Below, piece after piece: positions 15,305-22,186 of a stretch of DNA of 24,536 bases. Numbering within the stretch: position 1 is the stretch's first letter; each line of letters starts with the position of its first letter. The DNA comes from UBA8522 sp049287565. Its GTDB lineage: Bacteria > Acidobacteriota > Aminicenantia > Aminicenantales > UBA8522. The stretch is taken from assembly GCA_049287565.1 (NCBI GenBank), contig JBAQGA010000066.1, positions 1-24,536 on the forward strand. The letters run 5' to 3'. The notes beneath the pieces were generated by a model that did not search any database, was not told the DNA's origin, and saw only the letters and a list, made by a program, of their open reading frames with translations. The position numbers and the translations under genes are program-made.

Positions 15305-15347
15305 GGATCAATAATAACGCACAGCGATAATAACGTCAAGCGTTATT
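15305..15347 (-). promoter_or_regulatory. higBA promoter with overlapping operator-like repeats
   Basis: On the minus strand TTGACG (15334-15339), a 17-bp spacer and TATTAT (15311-15316) are followed by six bases and the GTG. The palindrome AATAACG-TCAAG-CGTTATT (15329-15347) covers the -35, and a 9-bp direct repeat ATAATAACG (15311-15319, 15327-15335) covers the -10 and reaches the -35. These are plausible HigA binding sites for autorepression. Confidence 0.7.
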
Positions 15348-15355
15348 TCCGGTAA

Positions 15356-15430
15356 TTCAGAAGACACTAATCCTAATTCGTGGAAAGACCAGCCTTTTCG
15401 GGAGATAAAGTGAGTGTCCCCTTAATTTCC
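15356..15430. repeat. 75-bp direct repeat, right copy flanking higBA
   Basis: Second copy of the element at 14585-14658, same orientation. The right half is nearly identical (TTCGGGAGATAAAGTGAGTG then TCCCC), while the left end has drifted (AGAAGACACTAATCCTA). It begins nine bases upstream of the higB operator palindrome and ends 94 bp before the next gene. Confidence 0.75.
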
Positions 15431-15524
15431 CCAAATTTTCTGCGTGCGATTGCAGGACGAATTATCTATAATCATTAATAGCATCGGGATATTATAAGAA
15501 TTGGAAGGACAAAAGGAGGCCATC

Positions 15525-17159
15525 ATGAAAAAACTCAGTCTTTGCTTTTGCTTCATCCTGATCTTCGCGGCCCTCTCCTGGGGTACGGTCGGCGACGTGC
15601 TCAAAGTCATCAAGACGCCGGGTCCGCGTCCGACCGGTCTGGCTTTTGACGGCAAGAATCTTTGGCTCGCCGACGATTTCACCGATAAAATCTATAAAAT
15701 CGACCCGGAAACCGGCCGTGTCCTCTCCAGCTTCGACTCTCCCGGCCACCACCCCGAAGGGTTGGCCTGGGATGGCGAATGCCTCTGGCACATCGATTCG
15801 GGAGAAAAGCTGATGTACAAGCTCGACCCGGAAACAGGAAGGGCCCTCTCCATCCTCGAGTCCAACAGCCCCAGCCCGCGCGACCTGGCCTGGGACGGCG
15901 AATACGTCTGGATCGCCGACTTCCGGAGCGACACCCTGATTAAGGTCTCGACCGTGGACGGGATGATGGTCCAGACCTTCGCGGCGCCCGCGGGCGAACC
16001 CACTGGAGTGACCTTTGACGGGAAGTATCTCTGGGTTGCGGACCGGTCCGAGGACCGGGTTTACCTTGTCAATCCCGCCGACGGTCTCTGTCTTTCGTCG
16101 CTTCGCTCCTACGGTCCTTTTCCTTCCGGGTTGGCCTGGGGGGGCGATACCCTCTGGAACGTCGACTACGAGAATGACGAGATCTATCAGATCAAGGTCT
16201 TCGATGCCGACATCCTGACAAAATGGGACGAGAAGCGGCTTTCGCTCCAGTTCGTCAAAGAATTCCGGAATTACGGCCCGGGGACGGTGGCAACGCTGGA
16301 TATCTATCTTCCGATCCCCGAGAACCGGGACAACCAGACGCTTCTCGGCCCCATCGAGTTCGACCCCAAGCCCAACGAGATGATCGAAGACAGTTGGGGG
16401 CAGAAGATTGCCCATTTCGTTTTCCAGGATCTCAAGGGTTATTCGGTCGTCCGGCCTGGCTGGAAAGTGGATGCCAGGATTTCCGCGGTCGAGTATTTCA
16501 TCTATCCCGACAAAGTCGGCACTCTTGAAGACATCCCTCCGGATATCAAGCAAAAATTCACCCAGGACGGCGATAAATACCGGATGAGTGACCCCTACAT
16601 CCAGGAGCTCGCCCGGAAAATCGCCGGTCAGGAGAAAAATCCATACTGGATCGTCCGCCGCGTCTATGAATACCTGGCGGATCATCTGAGCTACAACCTC
16701 AAGCCCGTGGGAGGCTGGAATCCCGCTCCGACGGTGCTCAGAAGGGGGACGTCCTCGTGTTCCGAATACTCGTATTCGATGATCGCCCTCTGCCGCTCCC
16801 TGGGGGTCCCCATCCGCTACGTCGGGGCCGTTAGCCTGCGGGGCGACGACGCCAGCGTCGACGATGTCTTCCACCGCTGGACGGAGGTCTACCTGCCGCC
16901 CTACGGCTGGATTCCCTTCGACGTCAACAAGGGCGATAGGGGCGAGGGGGCTCCGCCCGGAGCTAAAGCCCTGGGCATCGGGAACGTCGCCGCCCGCTAC
17001 ATCATCACGACGGAGAACGGGGGTGGGGATAAATACCTGTGGTTCGGCTACAACTACGGCTTCAACTGGACTTCCGAAGGCAAGTGCCGCGTTCAGGAGG
17101 AGAGCTACGGCCTCTGGTCCCCCCTCGGCGAGAAGAAATATCACAAGCCTTTAAGATAA
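15525..17159 (+). CDS. Secreted beta-propeller/transglutaminase-like protein
   Basis: 544 residues from ATG 15525, chosen over the upstream ATG at 15501 because AAAGGAGG lies five bases before it and MKKLSLCFCFILIFAALSWG is then a clean signal peptide. Residues about 25-230 contain at least five repeats of the form P-x-x-L-A-x-D-G-x-x-L-W-x-x-D (GLAFDGKNLWLADD, GLAWDGECLWHIDS, DLAWDGEYVWIADF and so on), i.e. an NHL/YVTN-like propeller. The C-terminal half is a transglutaminase-like domain with a full Cys-His-Asp triad: C412 in TSSCSEYS, H450 in FHRWTEV, D466 in IPFDVN. The middle region (about 230-360) is beta-rich. Such domains act as cysteine proteases or acyltransferases; the substrate is unknown. 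It is probably monocistronic; TATAAT at 15467-15472 is a possible -10. Confidence 0.82.
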   Translation: MKKLSLCFCFILIFAALSWGTVGDVLKVIKTPGPRPTGLAFDGKNLWLADDFTDKIYKIDPETGRVLSSFDSPGHHPEGLAWDGECLWHIDSGEKLMYKLDPETGRALSILESNSPSPRDLAWDGEYVWIADFRSDTLIKVSTVDGMMVQTFAAPAGEPTGVTFDGKYLWVADRSEDRVYLVNPADGLCLSSLRSYGPFPSGLAWGGDTLWNVDYENDEIYQIKVFDADILTKWDEKRLSLQFVKEFRNYGPGTVATLDIYLPIPENRDNQTLLGPIEFDPKPNEMIEDSWGQKIAHFVFQDLKGYSVVRPGWKVDARISAVEYFIYPDKVGTLEDIPPDIKQKFTQDGDKYRMSDPYIQELARKIAGQEKNPYWIVRRVYEYLADHLSYNLKPVGGWNPAPTVLRRGTSSCSEYSYSMIALCRSLGVPIRYVGAVSLRGDDASVDDVFHRWTEVYLPPYGWIPFDVNKGDRGEGAPPGAKALGIGNVAARYIITTENGGGDKYLWFGYNYGFNWTSEGKCRVQEESYGLWSPLGEKKYHKPLR

Positions 17160-17183
17160 GCTGCGGGTAAAGCGGAGGTAAAT

Positions 17184-17274
17184 CGGGGACAGTATATCCA
17201 TTTCCGAATTCCTAACCGGAAAAGGCAGGGCTAAAAAAAATGAAAAAAAATGGGAAAATGATATACTGTCCCCA
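17184..17274. repeat. 91-bp inverted-repeat element (GGGGACAGTATAT ends)
   Basis: The left arm GGGGACAGTATATCCATTTCC (from 17185, minus its last base for brevity) pairs with the right arm 17252-17273 (ending ATGATATACTGTCCCC) with one or two differences. The interior is A-rich, with runs of eight A, and has no reading frame. It ends ten bases before the ATG of the ABC-2 ATPase gene. REP/MITE-type element by form; no transposase nearby. Confidence 0.75.
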
Positions 17275-17283
17275 ATTGATTCG

Positions 17284-18195
17284 ATGAATGTCGTAGTGCT
17301 CGATAACCTGCGCAAGTTCTACGGGGACCTAAGGGCCGTTGACGGCGTCTCGTTTGAGGTCCGCCGGGGAGAGGTCTTCGGGATGGTCGGCCCGAACGGA
17401 GCGGGCAAGACGACGACAATCGAATGCCTGGAAGGACTGCGCCGTCCGAGCGAAGGCGGTGCCCGCGTCCTCGATCTCGACCCGCAGCGCGACGGCTATG
17501 AACTGCGGGAGAGGATCGGCGTCCAGCTCCAGCAGAGCGCGCTCCCGGACCGCCTCAGGGTGCGCGAGGTCCTGGACCTCTTCGCCGCGTTTTACCGTCA
17601 TCCTCTGGATTGGCGCCCGATCCTCGACGACCTCGGCCTCGGCGATAAAGCATCCGCCCCCTTCGCCAAGCTCTCGGGCGGACAAAAACAACGGCTCTTC
17701 ATCGCTCTGGCCCTGGTCAACGACCCCGAGATCGTCTTCCTGGACGAGCTCACCACCGGCCTCGACCCCCAGGCCCGCCAGGCCATGTGGGACCTCGTCA
17801 AGCGCATCCGCGACCGGGGAAAGACGGTCTTCCTGACGACGCATTACATGGAGGAGGCGGAGGAATTATGCGACCGCGTGGCCGTCATGGATCGCGGCCG
17901 GATCGTCGCCCTCGATACGCCCCAAAACCTCATTGCTTCTCTCGAGGCGGAGAACCGGATCACATTCAGTGTTGACGGCCCGCTCGATCTTGCCCCGTTC
18001 CGGGCGCTCCCGGGCGTTTCCCATGTCGAACAGACGGACGACCGGATCATCATCTTCGGCCGGGACGATGAGCTCGTCGTCCAGGTGGTCATGGCCCTGG
18101 CGGCGGCGAAGATTCGCTTCCGCGACCTCCGGACCGAGCAGCCGAACCTTGAGGATGTCTTCCTTTCCCTGACCGGGAAGGAAATGAGGGACTAG
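17284..18195 (+). CDS. ABC-2-type transporter ATP-binding protein
   Basis: 303 residues, the usual length for DrrA/CcmA-like ATPases that drive ABC-2 exporters. Motifs: Walker A GPNGAGKTT (36-44), Q-loop region QLQQ (81-84), signature LSGGQKQRL (130-138), Walker B IVFLDE (150-155) followed by LTTGLDP, and H-loop H187. The Pro usually after the catalytic Glu is Leu (DELTTGLDP), a variant I recall from related ATPases. The C-terminal 90 residues form the small regulatory domain of the class, ending QPNLEDVFLSLTGKEMRD. No Shine-Dalgarno sequence precedes the ATG, because the inverted-repeat element ends ten bases upstream; a TATACT within its right arm (17262-17267) could serve as a -10. The permease gene follows after 9 bp. 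The substrate (drug, lipid or polysaccharide) is unknown. Confidence 0.93.
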   Translation: MNVVVLDNLRKFYGDLRAVDGVSFEVRRGEVFGMVGPNGAGKTTTIECLEGLRRPSEGGARVLDLDPQRDGYELRERIGVQLQQSALPDRLRVREVLDLFAAFYRHPLDWRPILDDLGLGDKASAPFAKLSGGQKQRLFIALALVNDPEIVFLDELTTGLDPQARQAMWDLVKRIRDRGKTVFLTTHYMEEAEELCDRVAVMDRGRIVALDTPQNLIASLEAENRITFSVDGPLDLAPFRALPGVSHVEQTDDRIIIFGRDDELVVQVVMALAAAKIRFRDLRTEQPNLEDVFLSLTGKEMRD

Positions 18196-18204
18196 GAGAG
18201 ATCG

Positions 18205-18948
18205 ATGCGGGGCCTCTGGAAACTCATCCTGGTCGAGGTTAAGCTCTATCTCCGCGAGCCCGCGGCCACCTTCTTCACGATCGTCTTCGCTCCGATGCTC
18301 CTCCTTCTCTTCGGGACGATCTACGGGAACGAGCCGAACCCGTTTTTCGGCGGACGGGGCATGGTCGATGTATCCGTCCCAGCGTACATCGGCCTGATCA
18401 TCGTCTCCGTCGGGTTCATGGGCATCCCGATCGCGACGGCGGCCAACCGCGAGGCCGGCGTCCTGCGCCGTTTCCGGACGACCCCACTCCATCCCGCGGC
18501 CTACATCGTCTCGAACATCGCCTCCTATTACGTCATGACGGCGGCCGGTGTCGTCGCCCTGGTCATTGTGGGCAAGAGTGTCTATGGGATGAAGTTCGAG
18601 GGCAATGTTCTGTCCGTCTGGGTGGGATTTACCCTGGGAAGCCTTGCCTTCTTTGCCCTGGGCTATCTTGTCGCCAGCATCGCGCCCACGGCGCGGATCG
18701 CCCAGGCCGTCGGCATGGTCGCCGCCTTTCCGATGATGTTCCTCAGCGGCTCGGCCATACCCCTCGAAGTCCTGCCCCAATCGGTGCGCAATATCTCCCG
18801 CTTCATTCCCCTGACCCATGTCGTGACCCTGATGAGGGGGCTTTGGGCGGGGGAGAGTTGGGGGAAACACCTGACCGAAGTCGCAGTTCTCGGCGGCGTC
18901 CTCGTCGTCGGCATGTTTCTTTCAGCGCGCTTTTTCCGGTGGGAATAA
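18205..18948 (+). CDS. ABC-2-type transporter permease
   Basis: 247 residues with about six predicted membrane helices (for example TIVFAPMLLLLFGTIYG, YIGLIIVSVGFMGIPIATAA, YVMTAAGVVALVIVG, LGSLAFFALGYLVASIA, VGMVAAFPMMFLSGSAIPL, VAVLGGVLVVGMFLSARFF). The layout is that of the ABC-2 family: a cytoplasmic N-terminus, the ANREAGVLRRFRTTPLHP cytoplasmic loop that couples to the ATPase, and the FLSGSAIPLEVLPQSVR segment before the last helix. AGGAGAG lies about six bases before the ATG. With the ATPase it forms a complete half-transporter pair that would dimerise in the inner membrane. No terminator is evident after the stop, where a decayed repeat starts. Confidence 0.92.
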   Translation: MRGLWKLILVEVKLYLREPAATFFTIVFAPMLLLLFGTIYGNEPNPFFGGRGMVDVSVPAYIGLIIVSVGFMGIPIATAANREAGVLRRFRTTPLHPAAYIVSNIASYYVMTAAGVVALVIVGKSVYGMKFEGNVLSVWVGFTLGSLAFFALGYLVASIAPTARIAQAVGMVAAFPMMFLSGSAIPLEVLPQSVRNISRFIPLTHVVTLMRGLWAGESWGKHLTEVAVLGGVLVVGMFLSARFFRWE

Positions 18949-18951
18949 AAA

Positions 18952-19123
18952 TTCGGAGACATCATATCATTTTCCTATTTTTCTGCCTTTGCTGTTGATC
19001 CCCTAAAATGGAGACGATCCCGAATTGTCCCTCGTAAGCTGAATTTCCTCCCCCCTGGTGGGGGAGGATGAAGGAGAGGGGGTAAAAGAGATTCTAAGAA
19101 AAAATAGGACCGTCCTAATTTTT
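18952..19123. repeat. Decayed composite repeat region
   Basis: The left end CGGAGACATCATATCATTTT (from 18955) resembles the GGGGACAGTATATCCATTT arm at 17185. The right end AAAAATAGGACCGTCCTAAT (from 19100) belongs to the family of the 6476-6555 element. Between them is a CCCCCTGGTGGGGG hairpin and GA-rich sequence (GGAGGATGAAGGAGAGGGGG). The 408-bp gap 18949-19356 otherwise holds a small hairpin (GTATCG/CGATAC, 19144-19162), the phased repeats before the kinase gene, and no recognisable gene. Confidence 0.5.
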
Positions 19124-19272
19124 CAAGACGCTTCATTGACACTGTATCGTAGGCTGCGATACGCTAGATAAGTGATCGCAAGGGGAGATTCCCCAAGCTT
19201 GATGAGCCCGCTCTTGAACATCACTGTCTTGAAGGAGCCCCGCACACCCTTCAGGCACAAGGCGTTTCTCTT

Positions 19273-19337
19273 CTTGACCGATTCTTTACCAAATCTTGAC
19301 CCGTTGTGGGCGAAACCTTCCCGGAAGAGGATGTAAT
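19273..19337 (+). promoter_or_regulatory. 11-bp-phased CTTGACC repeats and -10 box before the sensor kinase gene
   Basis: CTTGACC at 19273, CTTTACC at 19284 and CTTGACC at 19295 are exactly 11 bp apart. A possible -10, TGTAAT, lies at 19332-19337, 20 bp before the ATG. The same array precedes the gene at 22187. OmpR/PhoB-type regulators bind head-to-tail repeats of this period, so this is a likely autoregulatory site for the adjacent response regulator (inference). Confidence 0.65.
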
Positions 19338-19356
19338 CTAGCCGATGGGTGACTGA

Positions 19357-21387
19357 ATGCCGAAACCTCCGTTTCGCCGGCTGGCCCGGCCGCGATTCCT
19401 CCTCAGACCGGGTCAAAGGCTCATCGCCGTCTTTGTTGTCTTCATCCTGTTGCCGGGCACTTTTCTCGGCATTTTTGCGTTGCGGGCCTTGCGACAGGAA
19501 GGGCAGCTCGGAAGACAGCGTACGCGTGAACGCTTGGAAAGAATCGCCACAGAGATCGGGGCCGACCTGGATTCAGAGTTCCGGCGGTGGGAAGAAACTC
19601 CTCGGCTGGCTGCCAGAGAGGAAACTCTGGACGCAGGCAACTATCCGGATATCATCCGGCAAGCTTTCGAACAACCTGGCTGCGGCGTGTTTTTGTTCAA
19701 GTCTCACCGTGGCCTCCAGGTGTTTCCCCCTGACGCTTTGTTGTATAAGCTCGCGAGTGCCCCGGCGCCGCAAACCCTCCCCATGCGGCTTCCTTCCTCG
19801 TTTGTCGAGGCCGAGTCCCTGGAAATTGAGCGGAAAGATTATGAACGTGCCGTCCGTGCTTACCGTCGCCTTCTTGACTCGAAAGATGCCGGGCTGCGGC
19901 CGCTCCTGCTTCAGCGCTTGGCCCGGACTCTCCGTAAGGCGGGCCGTCTTGAAGAATCAGCCGCCGTCTACCGGGACCTCCAACGTCTGGACACGGTTTG
20001 GATTGCCGGGCTGCCGTCTGATCTCATCGCCCGATCCGAGCTCTCCTCCCTGGCCGCCGAACGCGGCGATACCGCTGAACTGCAGGCCTACGCCCTGGCC
20101 TTCTATCGCGATCTGGCGGGCGGAAAGTGGCTTCTCGATAAACCGCGCTACCTCTATTACTCTGATCGCTCCCGCTCCTGGTGCCGGGAAAGCCAAGTCG
20201 CGGAGGTTGAATTCAATGATCTTCGAATGACAGAGGAGCGCAACCTCGCTCTCTCCCGCGCCGCCGAGAACTTCCTGGTCCAGCCCGCAAGGGTGCTTTC
20301 CGGTGAAGCCGATGTCCACCTCGCTTTCTGGCAGGCGGATCCGTTTGCCGCCGTGGTCCTCTCTGCGAGTTTCCTCGGCTCGAATTGGTGGCCTCAGGTT
20401 TTGTCAGCTAAGGGAGAGGATATTGATGCCGCTCTGTTTTCCCCTGATGGAAGGGCGCTCTTCGGGTCACTTTCTGCAGAGCCGCCCCCATTCGCCGTCA
20501 TCCAGGATATCCGGGCCGGCCAAGCGCCCTGGCGCCTCCAGGTCTGGCCCCGGCAGCCCGCGGCGATCAATGCGGAGATCAGGCAAAGACAGACCCTCTC
20601 CCTGACGATGCTGGTTTTCGTCGGCGCGCTTCTTCTCTTCGGAGGCGCCATCACCCTCCGGATCGTCAGGCGCGAAATGGAGATCGCCAGACTTCGCGCC
20701 GACTTCGTCTCGACGGTCTCGCACGAATTCCGTTCCCCGCTCACGGGAATCCGCCAGCTGGCCGAGATGCTTCTCGATGGACGCACGACCGACCGGGAGA
20801 AGCAGCGTGGGTATTTCCGGATGATCGTCGAGGAAAGCGACCGACTCACGCGTCTCGTCGAAAACATCCTCGACTTTTCGAGGATGGAGGAGGGCCGCAG
20901 GGAGTATAAGTTTGAACCGTTGAACCCGACTCCATGGCTGCGAAAGCTGGTGGCCGATTTCAAGTCGGAGATCGCGGCGAACGGAGTCGCCATCGAAGCG
21001 AACATCCCTGACGGACTTCCCCCGATCTCCGCCGACGGCCAGGCGCTGGGGTCCGCCGTGCGCAACCTCCTTGACAACGCGGTGAAATACTCGCCCGGCG
21101 AGAGGACCGTTTGGCTCGACGCCGAGGCCGAGGCTGGCGCGATCAGGATCGCCGTCCGCGACCGGGGAGTCGGGATCTCCGAGCAAGACCAGAAGCACGT
21201 CTTCGACCGGTTCTTCCGGGCAGAGGGCGATATTTCGAAGCGGGTTAAAGGGGCCGGGCTCGGGCTCAGCCTCGTCAAGCATATCGTAACGGCTCATGGG
21301 GGCACTGTCGAATGCCGGAGCCGGGTCGGTGAAGGCAGCACCTTCACGATCCGGCTTCTGCTCGCGCCGCCCCCAGAAGGAGGATGA
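19357..21387 (+). CDS. Sensor histidine kinase with large extracytoplasmic helical-repeat sensor
   Basis: 676 residues. TM1 (about 22-42, LIAVFVVFILLPGTFLGIFA) and TM2 (about 414-437, LSLTMLVFVGALLLFGGAI) enclose a periplasmic region of some 370 residues. Part of it (about 160-265: YERAVRAYRRLLDS, LQRLARTLRKAGRLEESAAVYRDL, SSLAAERGDTAELQAYALAFY) looks like TPR-type helical repeats, an unusual sensor. The cytoplasmic part has the HisKA box STVSHEFRSPLTGIRQL with phospho-acceptor H456, then HATPase motifs: N box LLDNAVKYSP (about 572), DRGVGIS (about 603) and GAGLGLSLVKHIV (about 632). All catalytic landmarks are present. There is only a weak ribosome-binding site (GGGTGA). The stop is one base before the response regulator ATG, whose AAGGAGG lies inside this gene, so the two are coupled. 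The signal sensed is unknown. Confidence 0.92.
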   Translation: MPKPPFRRLARPRFLLRPGQRLIAVFVVFILLPGTFLGIFALRALRQEGQLGRQRTRERLERIATEIGADLDSEFRRWEETPRLAAREETLDAGNYPDIIRQAFEQPGCGVFLFKSHRGLQVFPPDALLYKLASAPAPQTLPMRLPSSFVEAESLEIERKDYERAVRAYRRLLDSKDAGLRPLLLQRLARTLRKAGRLEESAAVYRDLQRLDTVWIAGLPSDLIARSELSSLAAERGDTAELQAYALAFYRDLAGGKWLLDKPRYLYYSDRSRSWCRESQVAEVEFNDLRMTEERNLALSRAAENFLVQPARVLSGEADVHLAFWQADPFAAVVLSASFLGSNWWPQVLSAKGEDIDAALFSPDGRALFGSLSAEPPPFAVIQDIRAGQAPWRLQVWPRQPAAINAEIRQRQTLSLTMLVFVGALLLFGGAITLRIVRREMEIARLRADFVSTVSHEFRSPLTGIRQLAEMLLDGRTTDREKQRGYFRMIVEESDRLTRLVENILDFSRMEEGRREYKFEPLNPTPWLRKLVADFKSEIAANGVAIEANIPDGLPPISADGQALGSAVRNLLDNAVKYSPGERTVWLDAEAEAGAIRIAVRDRGVGISEQDQKHVFDRFFRAEGDISKRVKGAGLGLSLVKHIVTAHGGTVECRSRVGEGSTFTIRLLLAPPPEGG

Positions 21388-21388
21388 G

Positions 21389-22072
21389 ATGAAAGAACGC
21401 ATCCTAATTGTAGAGGACGAGCCGACGATCGCGACGGGGCTTCGGGACGACCTTGAGCTCGAGGGATTCGCCGTCGAAGTCGTCGACGACGGCACGGTGG
21501 CGCTGCGCCGCATCCTCGAGGGTAAGTTTGATCTCGTCCTCCTCGACCTGATGCTTCCGGGGATGGATGGTCTTGATGTCTGCCGCCAAGCCCGTTCAAA
21601 GGGCGACCGCACTCCGGTCATCATGCTCACGGCCAAAGGGCAGGAAGTGGACAAGGTCGTGGGCCTCGAGCTCGGCGCCGACGACTACATCACGAAACCG
21701 TTCAGCCGGCGCGAGGTTCTCGCCCGTATCAAGGCCGTGCTGCGCCGTTCCCAAGACGCCCCCGAGCCCGGCGGGATCTTTCGTTTCGCCGATATCACCG
21801 TCGACACCGGCCGGTGCGAGGTCTCGCGACGGGGCGAGCGGCTCGACCTGACCGCCACCGAATTCAAGCTCCTCCAGGTCTTCTTGGAACACCGCGGCCA
21901 GGTCATGACGATCGACGACCTCATCCGAGAGGTCTGGGGCCGCGATGCCATCCTGACGGACCGGGTCGTCTACACGCACGTCCATCACCTCCGCAACAAG
22001 CTGGAGGAGAATCCCCAAAAACCGCGATTCCTGATCGGCGTCCGGGGCATCGGGTACAGGTTTGACGGCTAG
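21389..22072 (+). CDS. OmpR/PhoB-family response regulator
   Basis: 227 residues from the ATG at 21389, preceded by AAGGAGG; the open frame extends further upstream but inside the kinase gene. Receiver domain with acidic pocket VEDE (8-11), phospho-acceptor D53 in VLLDLMLPGMDG, T81 and K103 in GADDYITKPFS. The C-terminal winged-helix domain shows LDLTATEFKLLQVFLEHRG, IDDLIREVWG and the closing VRGIGYRFDG typical of OmpR/PhoB regulators. It is the cognate partner of the kinase. Proteins of this class bind direct repeats of about 11 bp, which are found upstream of both the kinase gene and the next gene, so both are plausible targets. Confidence 0.95.
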   Translation: MKERILIVEDEPTIATGLRDDLELEGFAVEVVDDGTVALRRILEGKFDLVLLDLMLPGMDGLDVCRQARSKGDRTPVIMLTAKGQEVDKVVGLELGADDYITKPFSRREVLARIKAVLRRSQDAPEPGGIFRFADITVDTGRCEVSRRGERLDLTATEFKLLQVFLEHRGQVMTIDDLIREVWGRDAILTDRVVYTHVHHLRNKLEENPQKPRFLIGVRGIGYRFDG

Positions 22073-22096
22073 AGGAGGCCAGGTGGAAGCGGTGGT

Positions 22097-22162
22097 CTTG
22101 ACCGAATCTTGTAAAAGCCTTGACCGGAGCTTGGAGCAAAGTTGATGCACTTTCCTTATGAT
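22097..22162 (+). promoter_or_regulatory. 11-bp-phased CTTG repeats and -10 box before the TPR/propeller gene
   Basis: CTTG occurs at 22097, 22108, 22119 and 22130, with GTTG at 22141: five positions in strict 11-bp register. The first and third read CTTGACCG in full. TATGAT at 22157-22162 is a good -10, with no separate -35 where one would be expected, as in activator-dependent Pho-type promoters. The predicted start near 22169 leaves about 18 bases to the ATG at 22187. Confidence 0.7.
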
Positions 22163-22186
22163 GTTATTGAACTCGGGAGGTGCAAA

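Noticed and set aside
15492..17144. 550-codon minus-strand open frame opposite the propeller/transglutaminase gene
   Set aside because: It mirrors the plus-strand gene almost exactly, whose product has a signal peptide, repeats and a catalytic triad.
19274..19301. The two TTGACC sequences as ordinary -35 boxes
   Set aside because: No -10 lies 16-18 bp downstream of either, whereas the 11-bp phasing and the match to the 22097 array fit regulator repeats better.
19123..19416. Minus-strand open frame of 97 codons in the gap before the kinase gene
   Set aside because: I do not recognise the product. It overlaps the start of the kinase gene by 60 bp and covers the phased repeats and -10 box, and no ribosome-binding site fits. 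A decayed gene fragment remains possible.
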